Under the pieces are notes generated by a model that saw only the letters and a list, made by a program, of their open reading frames with translations, was not told where the DNA came from and ran no database searches. Source: Cephalopachus bancanus (lineage: Eukaryota; Chordata; Mammalia; Primates; Tarsiidae). Taken from it: DNA of 64,000 nt. Shown piece after piece: positions 11,322 through 24,852 of the stretch. The DNA lies in contig JAPVLO010000161.1 of assembly GCA_027257055.1 (NCBI GenBank), forward strand, positions 186,001 to 250,000, in the 5' to 3' direction. A program made the position numbers and the translations under genes. The number at the start of each line of letters is the position of its first letter. The first letter of the stretch is position 1.

Positions 11322-11607
11322 TTTTTTTGAGTTGGAGTCTCACTCTGTCGCCCAGACTGGAGTGCAGTGGCTGCTCCCAACCACTGCAGCCTCGACCTGC
11401 CGGGCTCCGGCGATCCTTCCGCCTCAGCCTTCCCAGTAGCCGGAACTACAGGTGCGCGCTACCACGCCCGGCTGATTTTTTGATTTATTGTAGAGATGAG
11501 GTCTTGCCAAGTTGCCCAGGCGGGTCTCGAACCCGCGGGCTCATGCAATCCACTCACCTCAGCCTCCCAAAGTGCTGGGATTACAGGCTGAGCCACCGAG
11601 CCCGGCT
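11322..11607 (-). mobile_element. Alu, full dimer, young
   Basis: Close to the window consensus in both arms; CTTT-repeat tail. Confidence 0.94.
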
Positions 11608-11876
11608 CCAGTTTTCTTTTTTTGAGAACTGGGGAGAGGAAAGGATGGGGGGCCAACTACCCTCACCTATCCAGGAGGGATTTTCTCCCTATTACACACT
11701 GTCATAGTGAAACTTTATTGTAAAATATTTAGAGATAATGAAAGAATGCCAGAAGGCAGTAAACTATGTCCCAAACTATTTGCAAGTCATGTTATAATTC
11801 CAAATTTGTATTCAAAAGTTTTTACTCATTTTGAATTCAGGTTCTAATTTAAATATAATTAAAATAATATTTTGAT

Positions 11877-12147
11877 GACCAGGCTCAGTGGCTCAACCTG
11901 TAATCCCAGAATTTTGGGAGGCTGAGGCGAGAGGACTGCCTGAGCCTGCCAGTTTGAGACCAGCCGGGGCAACTTGGTGAGACCTTGTCTCTACAATATC
12001 AAAAATTAGCTGGGCGTGGTAGCACATGCCTGTAGTTCCGGCTACTTGGAAAGCTGAGGTGGGAGGATCTCCAGAGCCTAGCAGGTCGACGCTGGGGTGG
12101 CGGTAAGCTGCACTCCAGACTGGGCAATGGAGTGAGACTCCAACTCA

Positions 12148-12150
<3 letters not shown>
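11877..12150 (+). mobile_element. Alu, full dimer
   Basis: Diverged copy whose tail has become a TAA microsatellite. Confidence 0.9.

Positions 12151-12181
<31 letters not shown>
12148..12181 (+). repeat. (TAA)n microsatellite
   Basis: About eleven AAT/TAA units at the Alu tail. Confidence 0.95.
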
Positions 12182-12402
12182 TTTTTCTGCAAATATATGT
12201 ATTTAATAACAACTTATTACCTAGTATTTACTGAGTCAGAAGGTTCCCTTTTCTAGATGTTTGATAAAACATGATTATTCTGCAAATAATGCCCCAGTTG
12301 AAGTTTATTAGTGCCTGGTCCACATTTTTTTTTTTGGTAAAACAAAAAGAGTCAAATGATAACTTGCTAAATGCTTGATTCTAAAAGCACTGGCATACCT
12401 AC

Positions 12403-12446
12403 CAGAATCTTCCATGGGTTCGGTTTTCACACTGACAGCGCCATAG
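12403..12446 (-). CDS. GTF2IRD2: GTF2IRD2 short coding exon with KTEP motif
   Basis: A 44-base exon with acceptor CCTTGCAG and donor GTAGGT. It enters in phase 2 and leaves in phase 1. Reads YGAVSVKTEPMEDS, equivalent to CGPINVKTEPMEDS of human GTF2IRD2 (recalled family knowledge). The VKTE core fits a sumoylation consensus. Its phases match both the doubtful exon at 13299-13350 and, if that is skipped, the exon at 15841-16024. Confidence 0.9.
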
Positions 12447-12600
12447 CTGCAAGGAGAAGGGAACCCTGGTCAAGACAGGCAGGGTAAGGACCATCGCCAG
12501 GTACTCGATCATGATGTATTCAGATGTCCTGGGTCTCAATGCCATCAAGTCTCCCTCCCCCATTGTGCAAAACAGCCTCAAATTTAACATCAGCATTCTT

Positions 12601-12837
12601 TTTTTTTTTTTTTGAGTCAGAGTCTCCTCTGTCACCCAGACTGGAGAGCAGGGACACACTCGCGGTCCTGCTGGGCTCAGGTGATCCTTCAGCCTGTCTT
12701 CCAAGTAACTGGAACTACAGGCACGATGAGGTCTCGCCAAGTTGCCCAGGCTGGTCTCAAACCCGTGGGCTCAGGCAGTCCTCTCACCTTGGTCTCCCAA
12801 AGTGCTGGGATTATAGGCGTGAGCTCCTGTGCCTGGC
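12601..12837 (-). mobile_element. Alu with internal deletion
   Basis: Right arm shortened (GGAACTACAGGCACGATGAGG). Flanked by ACATCAGCATTCTT and ACACCAGCATTCTT. It lies about 150 bases upstream of the exon at 12403 on the gene strand. Confidence 0.9.
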
Positions 12838-12900
12838 CAACACCAGCATTCTTAATAATATGTTACAAAATTAAAGATGTCAATTGAAAACAGTCTTATC

Positions 12901-13120
12901 GGCTGGGCGTGGTGGCTCAGCCTGTAATCCAGTACTTTGGGAGGTCGAGGCAAGAGGATTGCCTGAGTCTGGGGGTTTGAGATCAGCCTGGGCAACTTGG
13001 AAAGCTGAGGCAGAAGGAATGCCTGAGCCCAGCAGGCTGAGGCTGCGGTGGCTGTGAGCGTGCCACTGCCCTCCAGCCTGGGAGACAAGAGTGAGACTCA
13101 ACTCAAAACAAAGAGAAAAA
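12901..13120 (+). mobile_element. Alu with internal deletion and perfect target-site repeat
   Basis: Flanked by GAAAACAGTCTTATC at 12886-12900 and 13121-13135; about 70 bases of the middle are missing. Confidence 0.95.
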
Positions 13121-13298
13121 GAAAACAGTCTTATCATCCCAAACATCATTTTGAATAAATAATATAGAACAAAATAAGAAAGAGAGGCACGAAATCCTTC
13201 ATATCACACTTCAAATAGTGTAAGGAAGCCTCTCTGTCGTCTAAAACTAATACTTTGTGGTTAGATGTGGATTTTATTTTTCATTATTTATTATTTAC

Positions 13299-13350
13299 CT
13301 TTTACTTGATATTATAGATCTCTCAGCTTCTGTTGCCATCACATGATCAC
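13299..13350 (-). CDS. GTF2IRD2: Doubtful GTF2IRD2 exon with frame conflict
   Basis: A 52-base candidate exon with a good acceptor (pyrimidine tract then CTGTACAG) and donor GTAAAT. One frame reads VMATEAERSIISS, clearly related to MVTDAERSIVS of the family exon at this place, and it exits in the phase needed by the exon at 12403. Entering from the exon at 15841, however, completes Arg and then meets TGA at once. Its length is 1 mod 3, whereas the phases of its neighbours require a multiple of 3. Either the acceptor lies elsewhere, a base is lost, or the exon is skipped; skipping keeps the frame. Confidence 0.5.
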
Positions 13351-13589
13351 CTGTACAGAGTAAAAAGACACATGCTAGCTCTTTTCAGCACCTTGAAATA
13401 TGACCACCATTCATAGGCATATAAACTCAAAGCAAATACAGGGGGAACAGAACTCACAGCTTAAGGCCACCATGGAACTGTAGAGGGGGAAGGGAAGGAA
13501 GCAGCTCCCATGTTCTGGGGTCATTGCCATGGGCAGGACAGGAGGTCAGGAGGGGCAGTCTGGGGCCGGAGCATGGGCGTTGAGGCCCA

Positions 13590-13748
13590 GTCTCGCTGCT
13601 CACCAGCTGGACACCTGGAGTGAGTCACTGACTCTCCCTCTGTTTCCATTTCCTCATGAACATGGTGGTTGTGTGGGGATTCATGAACACATGCAAAGTG
13701 ATTAGAGCCATGGGTTGTAAGCATTAAGTAAGTGTGAGCTGCCATTAT
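13590..13748 (+). mobile_element. MIR SINE
   Basis: Follows the MIR pattern: CTCCCTCTGTTTCC, TTTCCTCATGAACATGG, GGGGATTCATGAACACATG, then TAAGCATTAAGTAAGTGTGAG. Confidence 0.72.
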
Positions 13749-13749
13749 A

Positions 13750-14613
13750 CTAGTCTCCCCTTATCTGCGGTTTTGCTTTCCTCGGTGGGCTACCCCTAAT
13801 CAACCATGGGCTGAAAATACTGAGTGGAAAATTCCAGAAATAAACAAGACATGAGTTTTAAATTGCAAGTAACAATTCATAAGTTTTGTTTTTTGTTTTG
13901 GTTTTGAATTGGAGTCTCACTCCATCGCTCAGGCTGGAGTACAGTGGCCTGCTCCCGGCCACCCCAGCGTTGACCTGCTGGGCTCCGGCGACCCTTCCGC
14001 CTCAGCCTTCCAAGGAGCCAGAACTACAGGCGCGCGCTACCATGCCTGGCTAATTTTTTCATTTGTTGTAGAGATGAGGCCTCGCCAAGTTGCCCAGGCA
14101 GTCCTTGAACCTGTGGGCTCAGGCGGTTCCCTCACCTCGGCCTCCCAAAGTGCTGAGATGAAAGGCTTGAGCCACCGCACCAGGCAATTCTTAAGTTTTA
14201 AACTCTGAGGAGCGTGGTGAAGCCTTGTACCGCCCACCTGGAATGTGACTCATGCCTTTGTCCCGTGTCCCCACGCTGTCGATACTACCCAGTCGTCAGT
14301 CACTTAGGAGCCAGCCCGCTCAGGTGTCAGATCAATGTTGAGGGACTTCAGTGATGGTGTTCAAGCCACCCTTACTTGACTTAATGATGGTCCCAAAATG
14401 CAAGAATAGTGATGCTGGCATACGGTTATAATTGTTCTATTTTGTCATTCGTTATTGTTGTCAATTTCTTACTGTGCCTGATTTACGAATTAAACTTTAT
14501 CACAGGGAAGTATGTATAGGAAAAACAGTATCTATAGAGCACGGTGTTATCTGCAGTTTCAGGCACCCACTGGGGTCTTGGAACATGCCCCCTGCAAGTA
14601 AGGGGGGACCACT
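13750..14613 (+). mobile_element. MER2-type nonautonomous Tigger (pogo) transposon
   Basis: Terminal part TAGTCTCCCCTTATCTGCGG at the left and the AAGGGGGGACCACTGT end at the right are inverted partners. Inside are the hallmark GGAAAATTCCAGAAATAAAC and ATTAAACTTTATCACAGGG stretches. A remnant of the Tigger1 start region (ATGATGGTCCCAAAATGC) is followed by a jump to 3' sequence, as in MER2. An Alu at 13888-14183 interrupts it. Confidence 0.88.
13888..14183 (-). mobile_element. Alu, full dimer, inside MER2
   Basis: Flanked by CAATTCATAAGTTTT and CAATTCTTAAGTTTT, the MER2 sequence duplicated on insertion. Confidence 0.93.
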
Positions 14614-16043
<1,430 letters not shown>

Positions 16044-16208
16044 TTAGATGGCACGATCTAGAACTCTACTAGCCTAACTGAATTTAATAAACACAGACAG
16101 TGACATTTGGCTTTTTTTTTTTAGAAAGCAGAATTTATTGAGAGGACAGAAAAGCTCCCACAGTGGGAGAGGACCCGAGGGGGTTGCCTGACATTTGGTT
16201 TTGAAGAC

Positions 16209-16499
16209 TTTTTTTTTTGAGTCGGAGTCTCATTCTGTCGCCCAGGCTGGAGTGCAGGGGCACACTCACGGCCCCCACAGCCTCGACCTGCTGGGCTCAG
16301 GTGATCCTCCTGCCTCAGCCGTCTGAATAGCTGGAACTACAGGCATGCACCACCACACCTGGCTAATTTTTTGATTTATTGTAGAGACAAAGTCTCGCCA
16401 AGTTGCCCAGGCTGGTTTCGAACCCATGGGTTCAGGCAATCCTCTCACTTGGGCCTTCCAAAGTGTTGAGATTATAGGTGTGAGCCACCACACCTGGCC
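16209..16499 (-). mobile_element. Alu, full dimer
   Basis: Older, non-CpG-rich copy; short TGAAGAC repeats at both ends. Preceded by a T-rich patch at 16112-16121. Confidence 0.9.
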
Positions 16500-16826
16500 C
16501 TGAAGACATATTAAAAGCATAAAGTGCCCTATTCCTTCATATCCCAAGTTAACAGAATTCCCAACCAAAGGGCTCAAATTAAAAATGTATACAATGTTTT
16601 ACTTTAAACCTTCACACAACAGAGAATAAGGGTTCTTTTTCACCACTTTCTTGGCAGTTACCCAACTTGAGGCACTCACCCTGGTATACCCAGGGCTTCC
16701 AAGAATACCCCTTAGAACCTAGGCTGCTGTCGAAAGGGGATGAGAGCCCCTTGCCCAAAACCGGACTCCCTGACACTACATCAAGCCACTCAAGTCAGGC
16801 CGACTCGCCAAAAGTTACCAATGTTA

Positions 16827-17107
16827 GCCGGGCTCGGTGGCTCAGCCTATAATCCCGCGCCTTGGGAGGCTGAGGTGAGTGGATTGCCTGAGCCCGTGGG
16901 TAACTTGACAAGACCTCATCTCTACAACAAATCAAAAAAATGAGCCGGGCGTGGTAGTGCGTGCCTGTAATTCCGGCTACTCGGAAGGCTGAGGTGGAAG
17001 GATCGCTGGAGCCCAGTGGGTCGAGGCTGCGGTGGCCGGGAGTCACTCACTGAGTGACTGAGTGCGACTGAGTGAGACTCCAACTCAAAAAAAAAAAAAA
17101 AAAAAAA
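16827..17107 (+). mobile_element. Alu with rearranged tail
   Basis: Young left arm. In the right arm GAGTGACTGAGTGCGACTGA replaces the usual end, a small local duplication of the GACTGAGTG unit. Imperfect flanks GTTACCAATGT and GTTATCAATGT. Confidence 0.92.
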
Positions 17108-17378
17108 GTTATCAATGTGGCCTCAAGTTGCCCCCTGGGGCTGTACCAGTTTCTCTGCACTGGCTGGTGAGCCCTGTGGCACTGGAGCCCCAATTCTCAC
17201 AGAAAAGTGTAGCTCACGACCCCAGAATACTCTATGCTGGAGGTCCCCAAAGTCAAATGCTCACAGGGATCTGGAGGTCACAGAAATGCACACAGCTGTC
17301 TACGAGTGATAATCAAGGCCCTGAGATGCTAAATTCCTTTTACTGCAATTAAGTGTAATGCTTGTGTTGCTATCTAGC

Positions 17379-17671
17379 TTTTTTTTTTTTTTGAGTCAGT
17401 CTTGCTCTGTTGTCCAGGCTGAAGTGCAGTGGCCCACTCACAGCCACCACAGCCTTGACCTGCTGGGCTCAGGTGATCCTTCTGCCTCAGCCTTCCAAGT
17501 AGCTGGAACCACAGGGGCGCACCACCACGCCCAGCTAATTTTTTGATTTACTGCAGAGATGAGGTCTCACTGAGTCACCCAAGCTGGTCTCGAGCCCCTG
17601 GGCTCAGGCAATCTTCTCGCCTTGGCCTCCCAAAGTGCTGGGATTATAGGCTTGAGCCACTGCGCCCGGCC
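17379..17671 (-). mobile_element. Alu, full dimer
   Basis: Ends GCGCCCGGCCC; CTATCT repeats on both flanks. Confidence 0.9.
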
Positions 17672-17854
17672 CTATCTGTAGGGGTTTGTGTTTTTTCTCC
17701 CTGTCTTCATACCTGTGGAAAGGCATGTGTTAGGTGGAGAGACACCTGAGGGTGACTGAGCCAACCGTGAATGTCTTCAACAGTTGCACTGGTCTTGGTG
17801 TGGGGGCTCCCTGAGGTGGAATCAAGGAACAAAGACTGACCAATACAGAGGTTT

Positions 17855-18000
17855 CTGCCGAGTTTAGTGGCTCGTGCCCATAATCCAAGCAAGAGGGGAA
17901 GCTGAGCTGGAAGGAATGCTTGAGGCCAGGAGTTCAAGACAAACCTGGGCAACAAAAAGAGACCCTGTCTCTCCAAAGAAGAAAAAAAAAGAAAAGAAAT
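17855..18000 (+). mobile_element. Old monomeric Alu-like arm
   Basis: A single left-type arm ending in CCTGTCTCTCCAAAG plus an A-rich tail; resembles a free left monomer. Confidence 0.65.
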
Positions 18001-18214
18001 ACAGAGGTTCTGATGGATCTGATGATCCAAGATCCAAACAGTCTTCTATAAGAACACCTACTCTGGTAATTAAGAACTAGCTGTCCACTTAATGAGAATG
18101 TGGGGTTTTAAATGTTCAAAACATTCTAAGTGGTCACACCAATGAAACTGTCAGGGACACCATCTCACTCCTAAGTGAGGCATTTAGAGCATTCATGCTT
18201 AAAGTGAGTGTTAC

Positions 18215-18334
18215 CGTAACAAAAGCAGAAGTAGTCTCCGACTGCTTTCCTGAGTATTTCCGTTTCTCCTGAGTGAACCTGCATCCCGTTCACAGGGCAA
18301 GGAGGCTTCATCTCACGCAGCCCCTCTGCAATGC
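18215..18334 (-). CDS. GTF2IRD2: GTF2IRD2 exon entering the first GTF2I repeat
   Basis: A 120-base exon with acceptor ATTTGCAG and donor GTAACA, phase 1 in and phase 1 out. Reads IAEGLREMKPPCPVNGMQ, then VHSGETEILRKAVGDYFCF and CYG, with the TEILRKAV..YFCFCYG start of the repeat. The PPCPVNGMQVHSGE part is specific to GTF2IRD2 within the family (from memory). Carries G where the family has E in VEDYF, an unremarkable substitution. Confidence 0.93.
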
Positions 18335-18689
18335 CTGCAAATGCATGATGGGCACTAGGTCAGTATCTAAGCATTTGTGCTGAACACTTCCTGTCTGTGT
18401 TTCTCGTACTGAAAGGACAAAGGGGAAAAGGGGAATGAATATAAAACCAGATCTTTTAATTTAAAAAAACAGAGTATTTATGATGACCACGATAAAGGAC
18501 TATACAAAATTCAACACACAAGGAAACAGTACTTGTTTAAAGGAAATTATTTTCATAACTGAAATTTCACTTGCCATACAGTCAAAAAGTGACAATAATT
18601 GTGTGGAAAGACCGTCCACTGAAAAGATTCAAGACTAGCCCCTAATCAATTGCTGCTCTAAAGGTTTTGACACTGATTGTTATAATCAG
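18335..18689. other. Intronic DNA, nothing recognised
   Basis: AT-rich, no repeat that I can name. Confidence 0.45.
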
Positions 18690-19350
18690 TGTCTAGTCAG
18701 GAGACAGAAACCACACAGTAATTTTAACAGGGAAAGTTTCATGAGAGAATCATCAGCTAGCAGCAAGGACTCAGCTCCTAAGGGAAACCAAGAACTCTAA
18801 GGAGCACGTATGCAGTGGGTGGCAGGGCAGCCATGACTGCCAGGCTGAGGCAGAGCCAGAGAGAAGCGAATCAGGAACAAGGTGGGCCCCAGGGCTGAAA
18901 TCTATACCTCACTGGAGAGGATGTGGCCATGGCCCCTTGGATAGTGGGAAGTCTGCAGGGGTGTCCCAAGTGGTGGCTGGCAAGCAGGGACCTGCTCTCT
19001 AGGGGTGCTGGTGGAAATCACCAGCAAGTTGTCCAGTGGGTGCCTGCAAGACTTCCTGGGAGTTATGAGGAAGATGTCCTCTAGGGTGCTGGTGGAAATC
19101 TCTGGAAGCTACCTGCAGGGTGATGCCAACAAAATTTGCTTGGAAGCTACTCTCTGGGGCACTGGCAGAACAAAACTTCCTGGGAAGCCACCTACGGTGC
19201 CTCTGAAATTCAATGTGAAGTTTCCTTCTGGAACTTTCTGGGACTTGTGTAAGGCTTGTTAGGAAGCTGGCTGGGGTACCAGTGGCAGTGACGGGAAAGT
19301 TGCGTGTGGTGAGGGTGCCACTGAAGGTCATGGAGTGAGCACTATTGGGT
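18690..19350 (+). repeat. Unidentified dispersed repeat, copy 1, with internal 75-85 bp units
   Basis: Shares GACAGAAACCACACAGTAAT and CCATGGCCCCTTGGAT-type stretches with 54812-55190 in the same orientation. From about 18990 to 19330 there are four diverged units starting CTCTAGGGGTGCTGGTGGAAA or close to it. Open frames on both strands here reflect the periodicity, not a gene. Family unknown to me. Confidence 0.6.
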
Positions 19351-19821
19351 AGCCCAAGTGCTATTGGTCATCATGTGTAGGTGACAGCCCACTGGAAAAA
19401 GGGAGAGAAGTCCCTTCCTTCTCCAGTGTCCCCCATGCTCCCCTAGCCTTCTTCAGACCAAGGTAAATACTGTGCCAGCTGCCACAGGGGAAGTGTTGAC
19501 AGGATCCAGCTCCAATATCACAAAGCAGGGCAAAGAAGGGTGCACTTAGAATAGGGAGGCAATAAACTGAGAACGGTCACACTGAAAACTGTCAAACAGC
19601 AATTTCTTGAGCTAGAGAGGCCCATACTGTGGAATTATGTGTTAAGGCCAAACATAGGGTAAGAACTGTCGATGGGCAGAAATATACTTAAAAACCCTCA
19701 GCCATCCATTAAGTTCAGAATGCATAATGTTTTGTATATACAATCCCATGCAGCAATTCTTACATTTCAGAACAAGTAAATCAGGCTGGAAGAATGAAGT
19801 ACATGAAAACCTATGTGTGTC
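19351..19821. other. Intronic DNA, nothing recognised
   Basis: No repeat or exon recognised. Confidence 0.45.
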
Positions 19822-19986
19822 TGGTTTTTTTTTTATTTTTATTTTTTTTAGAGATAAGTTCTTGTTCTGTCACCCAGGCTGGAGTCCAATCATAGCTCAC
19901 AGCATCCTCAACCACCTGGGATCAAGGGATCCTTTGCCTCAGTCTCCCAAGTAGCTGAGATTACAGATGTACACCACCATCCCCCT
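19822..19986 (-). mobile_element. Old Alu arm
   Basis: Single antisense monomer, TCTGTCACCCAGGCTGG to ACACCACCAT. Confidence 0.75.
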
Positions 19987-20121
19987 TGTGTTTGGCCAAA
20001 CAATTCTGGCTTACAGGTAAAGTAAGAGGCCAACAGAGTGGTAGGGAATTGACAATATTGCCTGCAGGGTTTGCTCTGGGGCTTAGTCAACTACAGCTCA
20101 AGGGATGAGTCTTGTCCCCTG

Positions 20122-20312
20122 CTTTTTTTTTTTTGAGTTGGAGTCTCACTCTGTCGCCCACACTGGAGTGCAGTGGCCGCTTCCGGCCACCGCAGCCTCG
20201 ACTTGCTGGGCTCCGGCGATCCTTCCGCCTCAGCCTTCCGAGTAGCCGGAATTACAGGCATGCGCTACCACGCCCGGCTGATTTTTTGATTTATTGTAGA
20301 GATGAGGTCACT
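20122..20312 (-). mobile_element. Alu, 5'-truncated, young
   Basis: Right arm and linker only; stops at GAGATGAGG. CTGCTTTTTT-like flanks on both sides. Confidence 0.9.
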
Positions 20313-20551
20313 GCTTTTTTTTGTATGAGCCGTGAGCTAAGAATGATTTTTACATTTTGTAACAGTTAACAAAATTCAAATGAAAAGTATCATTTCATGA
20401 CACATGAAAATTACACGAAATTCAAATGTCAGTGTCCATAAATAAAGTTGTCTTGACCATGTTTGTTCACTTACATATTGCACTAAAACAGCAAGTTGAG
20501 TAGCAAGACAGAGACTGTGATGGGCACAAAGACTAAAATATTTACTGCCTA

Positions 20552-20848
20552 GGCCGGGTTCAGTGGCTCATCCTATAATCCCAGCACTTTGGGAGGCCAA
20601 GGTGAGTGGATTGCCTGAGTCCACGGGTTTGAGAACAGCCCAGACAACTCAGCGAGACCTGTCTCTATGATAAATGAATAAATTAGCCAGGTGTGGTAGC
20701 GCGCGCCTGCAGTTCCAGCCACTTGGAAGGCTGAGGCAGAAGGATCGGTGGAGCCCAGCAGGTTGGCGCTGGGGTGGCCATGAGCGTGTCACTGCACTCC
20801 AGCCTGTGCAATGGAATGAGACTCCAACTCAAAAAAAAAAAAAAAAAT
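20552..20848 (+). mobile_element. Alu, full dimer
   Basis: Flanked by TTTACTGCCT and TTTACTCCCTGCC. Confidence 0.9.
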
Positions 20849-20905
20849 TTACTCCCTGCCCAATACAGAAAAAGTTTGTCAATTCCTAGTTTACTTGATA
20901 TTGCC

Positions 20906-21196
20906 TTTTTTTTTTTTTTGAATTGGAGTCTCACTCTGTCACCCAGACTGGAGTGCAGTGGCCGCTCCCGGCCACCACAGTCTCGACCTGCTGGGCTTCG
21001 GTGATCCTGCCGCCTCAGCCTTCCGAGTAGCCAGAATTACAGGCACATGCTACCATGCCCAGCTGATTTTTTGATTTATTGTAGAGATGAGGTCTCGCCG
21101 AGTTGCCCAGGCGGGTCTCGAACCGCAGTCTCACGCAATCCACTCACCTCAGCCTCCCAAAGGCGCAGGATTACAGGCTGAGCCACCGAGCCCGGT
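20906..21196 (-). mobile_element. Alu, full dimer, young
   Basis: Together with the plus-strand copy at 20552 it forms an inverted Alu pair about 60 bases apart. Confidence 0.93.
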
Positions 21197-21198
21197 GC

Positions 21199-21310
21199 AT
21201 TTTTTTTTTTTTTAAATGATGAGGTCTCACTATGTTGTCCAGGCTGATTTTGAATTCTTGGGCTCAAGTGATCCTCCAGCTTCAACCTCCCAAAGTGCTG
21301 GGATTACAGG
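21199..21310 (-). mobile_element. Old Alu arm
   Basis: CACTATGTTGTCCAGGCTG to GCTGGGATTACAGG. Confidence 0.8.
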
Positions 21311-21358
21311 GACTATGAACAGAATGGGCAAATGTTAACTTAGAAGAAAAAAGTATTA

Positions 21359-21650
<292 letters not shown>

Positions 21651-21708
21651 GCTAAAATTAGTATTGAAAGAAGGGACATTAAAACCAATACCACAGAAAT
21701 AAAAAGGA

Positions 21709-21842
21709 TTAGCTGGGCATGGTGGCATGTGCTAGCTACTGGGAGGCTGCAGTGGGGAGGATCACTTGAGCCCAGGAGTACCAAGGCTGCATGGGCTATG
21801 ATCATACCACTGCATTACAGCCTGGGCGACAAAGCAAGACTC
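21709..21842 (+). mobile_element. Old Alu right arm
   Basis: GCTGGGCATGGTGGCATGTG to GACAAAGCAAGACTCC; tail expanded into CAAT and CATA repeats (21843-21904). Confidence 0.82.
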
Positions 21843-22151
21843 CATCAATCAATCAATCAATACATACATACATAAATACATAAATAAGCACATAAATAAA
21901 TAACAAAATAAAACGGATTATAGGAGAATACTGTGAATAACTGTACACCAACACAATGAATAACCTGAAAGCAACAGATAAACTCCTACAAACAACTTTC
22001 CAAGACTGAATCATAAGGCAATAGAAAATCTAAACAGATAAATAACAAGTAGGAGATTGGGTCAGTAACCGAAAACCTCTCAACAAAGAAAAGCCCAGGT
22101 CCAGATGGTTTCAATGAAGAATTTTTCCAAATACATTCAAAAAACTTAAAA

Positions 22152-22469
<318 letters not shown>

Positions 22470-23055
22470 TTAACACCAATCCTCCAGAAACTCTTCCAAA
22501 AATAACTGAAGAGAAGGGAACACTTCCAAGCTCATTCTATAAGTTCAGCACTTCCCTGATACCAATGCCAAAGACACGACAAGAAAACCTCAGACCTTTA
22601 TCTCTGATAAATATTGATGCAAAAATCCTCAACAAAATAGTACTAAATCAAATTCTGCAGCACAACAAAAGAATTATACACCCTGACCAAGTGGGATTTA
22701 TTCCTCAAATACAAGGAAGGTTCAACATATGGAAATCAATCAATGTAATATACCACATTAACAGGATAAAGGACACAAATTACAATCATCTCAATTGCTA
22801 CAGAGAAAGTATCTGGCAAGATTCAACAAACTTTCATGATAAAAACACTTAACAAACTAGGACTAGACAGAAACTATCTACATAAAAAAGTTCATATATA
22901 AAAATCCCACCGCGAATATTACTCATTGGTGAAATACTGCAAGCTTTTCCTCTAAGATCAGAAACAAGGCGAAAATGCCCACGCTCCCCACTTCCACTCA
23001 ACACAGTATTAAAAGTCTTAGCCAGAGCAGATAGGTAAGAAAAAGAAATAAAAGG

Positions 23056-23223
23056 TGGCCGCGCTCGGTGGCTCAGCCTGTAATCCCGCGCTTGGGGAGG
23101 CCGAGGTGAGGGAATTGCCTGAGCCCGCGGGTTCGAGACCCAGCTGGGCAACTTGGTGAGCCCTCATCTCTACAATAAATCAAAAAAAAAAAAAAAAAAA
23201 AGAAAGAAAGAAAGAAAGAAAAG
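23056..23223 (+). mobile_element. Alu left arm with A-tail, perfect target-site repeat
   Basis: Young left arm ends at AATAAATCAAAAA and runs straight into a poly-A/GAAA tail. Flanked by AAAAGAAATAAAAGG at 23041-23055 and 23224-23238, so the monomer itself was the inserted unit. Confidence 0.93.
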
Positions 23224-23765
23224 AAAAGAAATAAAAGGCATCCAAATTGGAAAGAAGGAAGTGAAATTATCTGTGTTGACATGACCTTATATGTAAAAAT
23301 CCAAAAATATACCATACATAAAACTATTAGAACTCATAAACAAATTCAGCAAAGTTGCAGGATACTAAATCAATACACTAAAACCAGTTGTGTTCCTACA
23401 CACTAACAATGAGCAATCTGAAAAGGAAATAAAAAATCAATTCCACTTAAAATAGCATCAAAAATAATAAAATCCTTAGTAATAAACCTGACCAACGAGG
23501 TAAAAATCTATATGGTAAAACTACAAATCATTGTTGAAAGAAATGAAAGAAGACACAAATAAATGGAAAGACATCTCATATTTATGGACAACCAGACTTA
23601 ATATTCTTTTTTTTTTCAATGCAGACTGAATATTGTAAAGATGTCCATACTACTCAAAGTCATCTATAGATTTATTGTATTCCCTATCAAAATCTCAAGG
23701 GCACAAATTTCGTGCCCAAATCTAAAAGTCCATCCTAAAAGTCATATGAAATCTCGAAGGACTCA

Positions 23766-24148
<383 letters not shown>

Positions 24149-24435
24149 GCCAGGCTCAGTGGCTCAGCCTGTAATCCCAGCACTTTGGGAGGCCGAGGTG
24201 AGTGGACTACCTGAGTCCCTGGGCTCGAGACCTGTCTGGGTAACTTGATGAGATCTCATCTCTACAATAAATCAAAAATTAGCCAGGCGTGGTAGCACGC
24301 GCCTGTAATTCCAGCTACTTGAAGGCTGAGGCGGAAGGATCGCCGGAGCCCAGCAGGTCGAGGCTGCGGTGGCCGGGAGCGGCCATTGCGCTCAGTCTGA
24401 GTGACAGAGTGAGACTCAAACTCCAAAAAAAAAAG
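24149..24435 (+). mobile_element. Alu, full dimer, young
   Basis: Head to tail with the preceding copy; inserted in its A-rich tail. Confidence 0.93.
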
Positions 24436-24549
24436 GAAACAAAAACCAAAAATTTACAAAGCTACAATAATCAAAACATTGTGGCAATGGCATAAAGACA
24501 GACAAATAGAACATAAAGCCCAGAAATAACCCCTCAGCCTAAAAAAATG

Positions 24550-24690
24550 AGTATATGCCTGGCACAGTGATATGCATAGGCAATCCCAGATACTTGGGAG
24601 GCTGAGGTGGGAGGACTGTTTGAGCCTAGGAGATCGAGATCATTCTGAATAATATAGCAAAACCTCATCTCAGAGAAAAAAAAAATTAGC
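24550..24690 (+). mobile_element. Old Alu arm
   Basis: GCCTGGCACAGTGATATGC to CTCATCTCAGAG plus A-tail. Confidence 0.75.
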
Positions 24691-24852
24691 ATGCAATTAT
24701 GACTCCCTTAAAAAAAATCTGTAACTAAATTTCAGTTATTAGAAATTCAACTGGCATCTGACATTAGTGAACTGGAATACCCGTTTTGTTTATCAATTAC
24801 ATGCTCACTATATTATTTAAAGATTGCTTCATATTTTAATATATCTTCATGG

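Noticed and set aside
18999..19331. 110-codon minus frame over the repeat at 18990-19330
   Set aside because: Tracks the minisatellite units; open frames exist on both strands.
22565..22852. 95-codon plus frame as a gene
   Set aside because: It is a piece of L1 ORF2 reverse transcriptase bounded by stops and Alu insertions.
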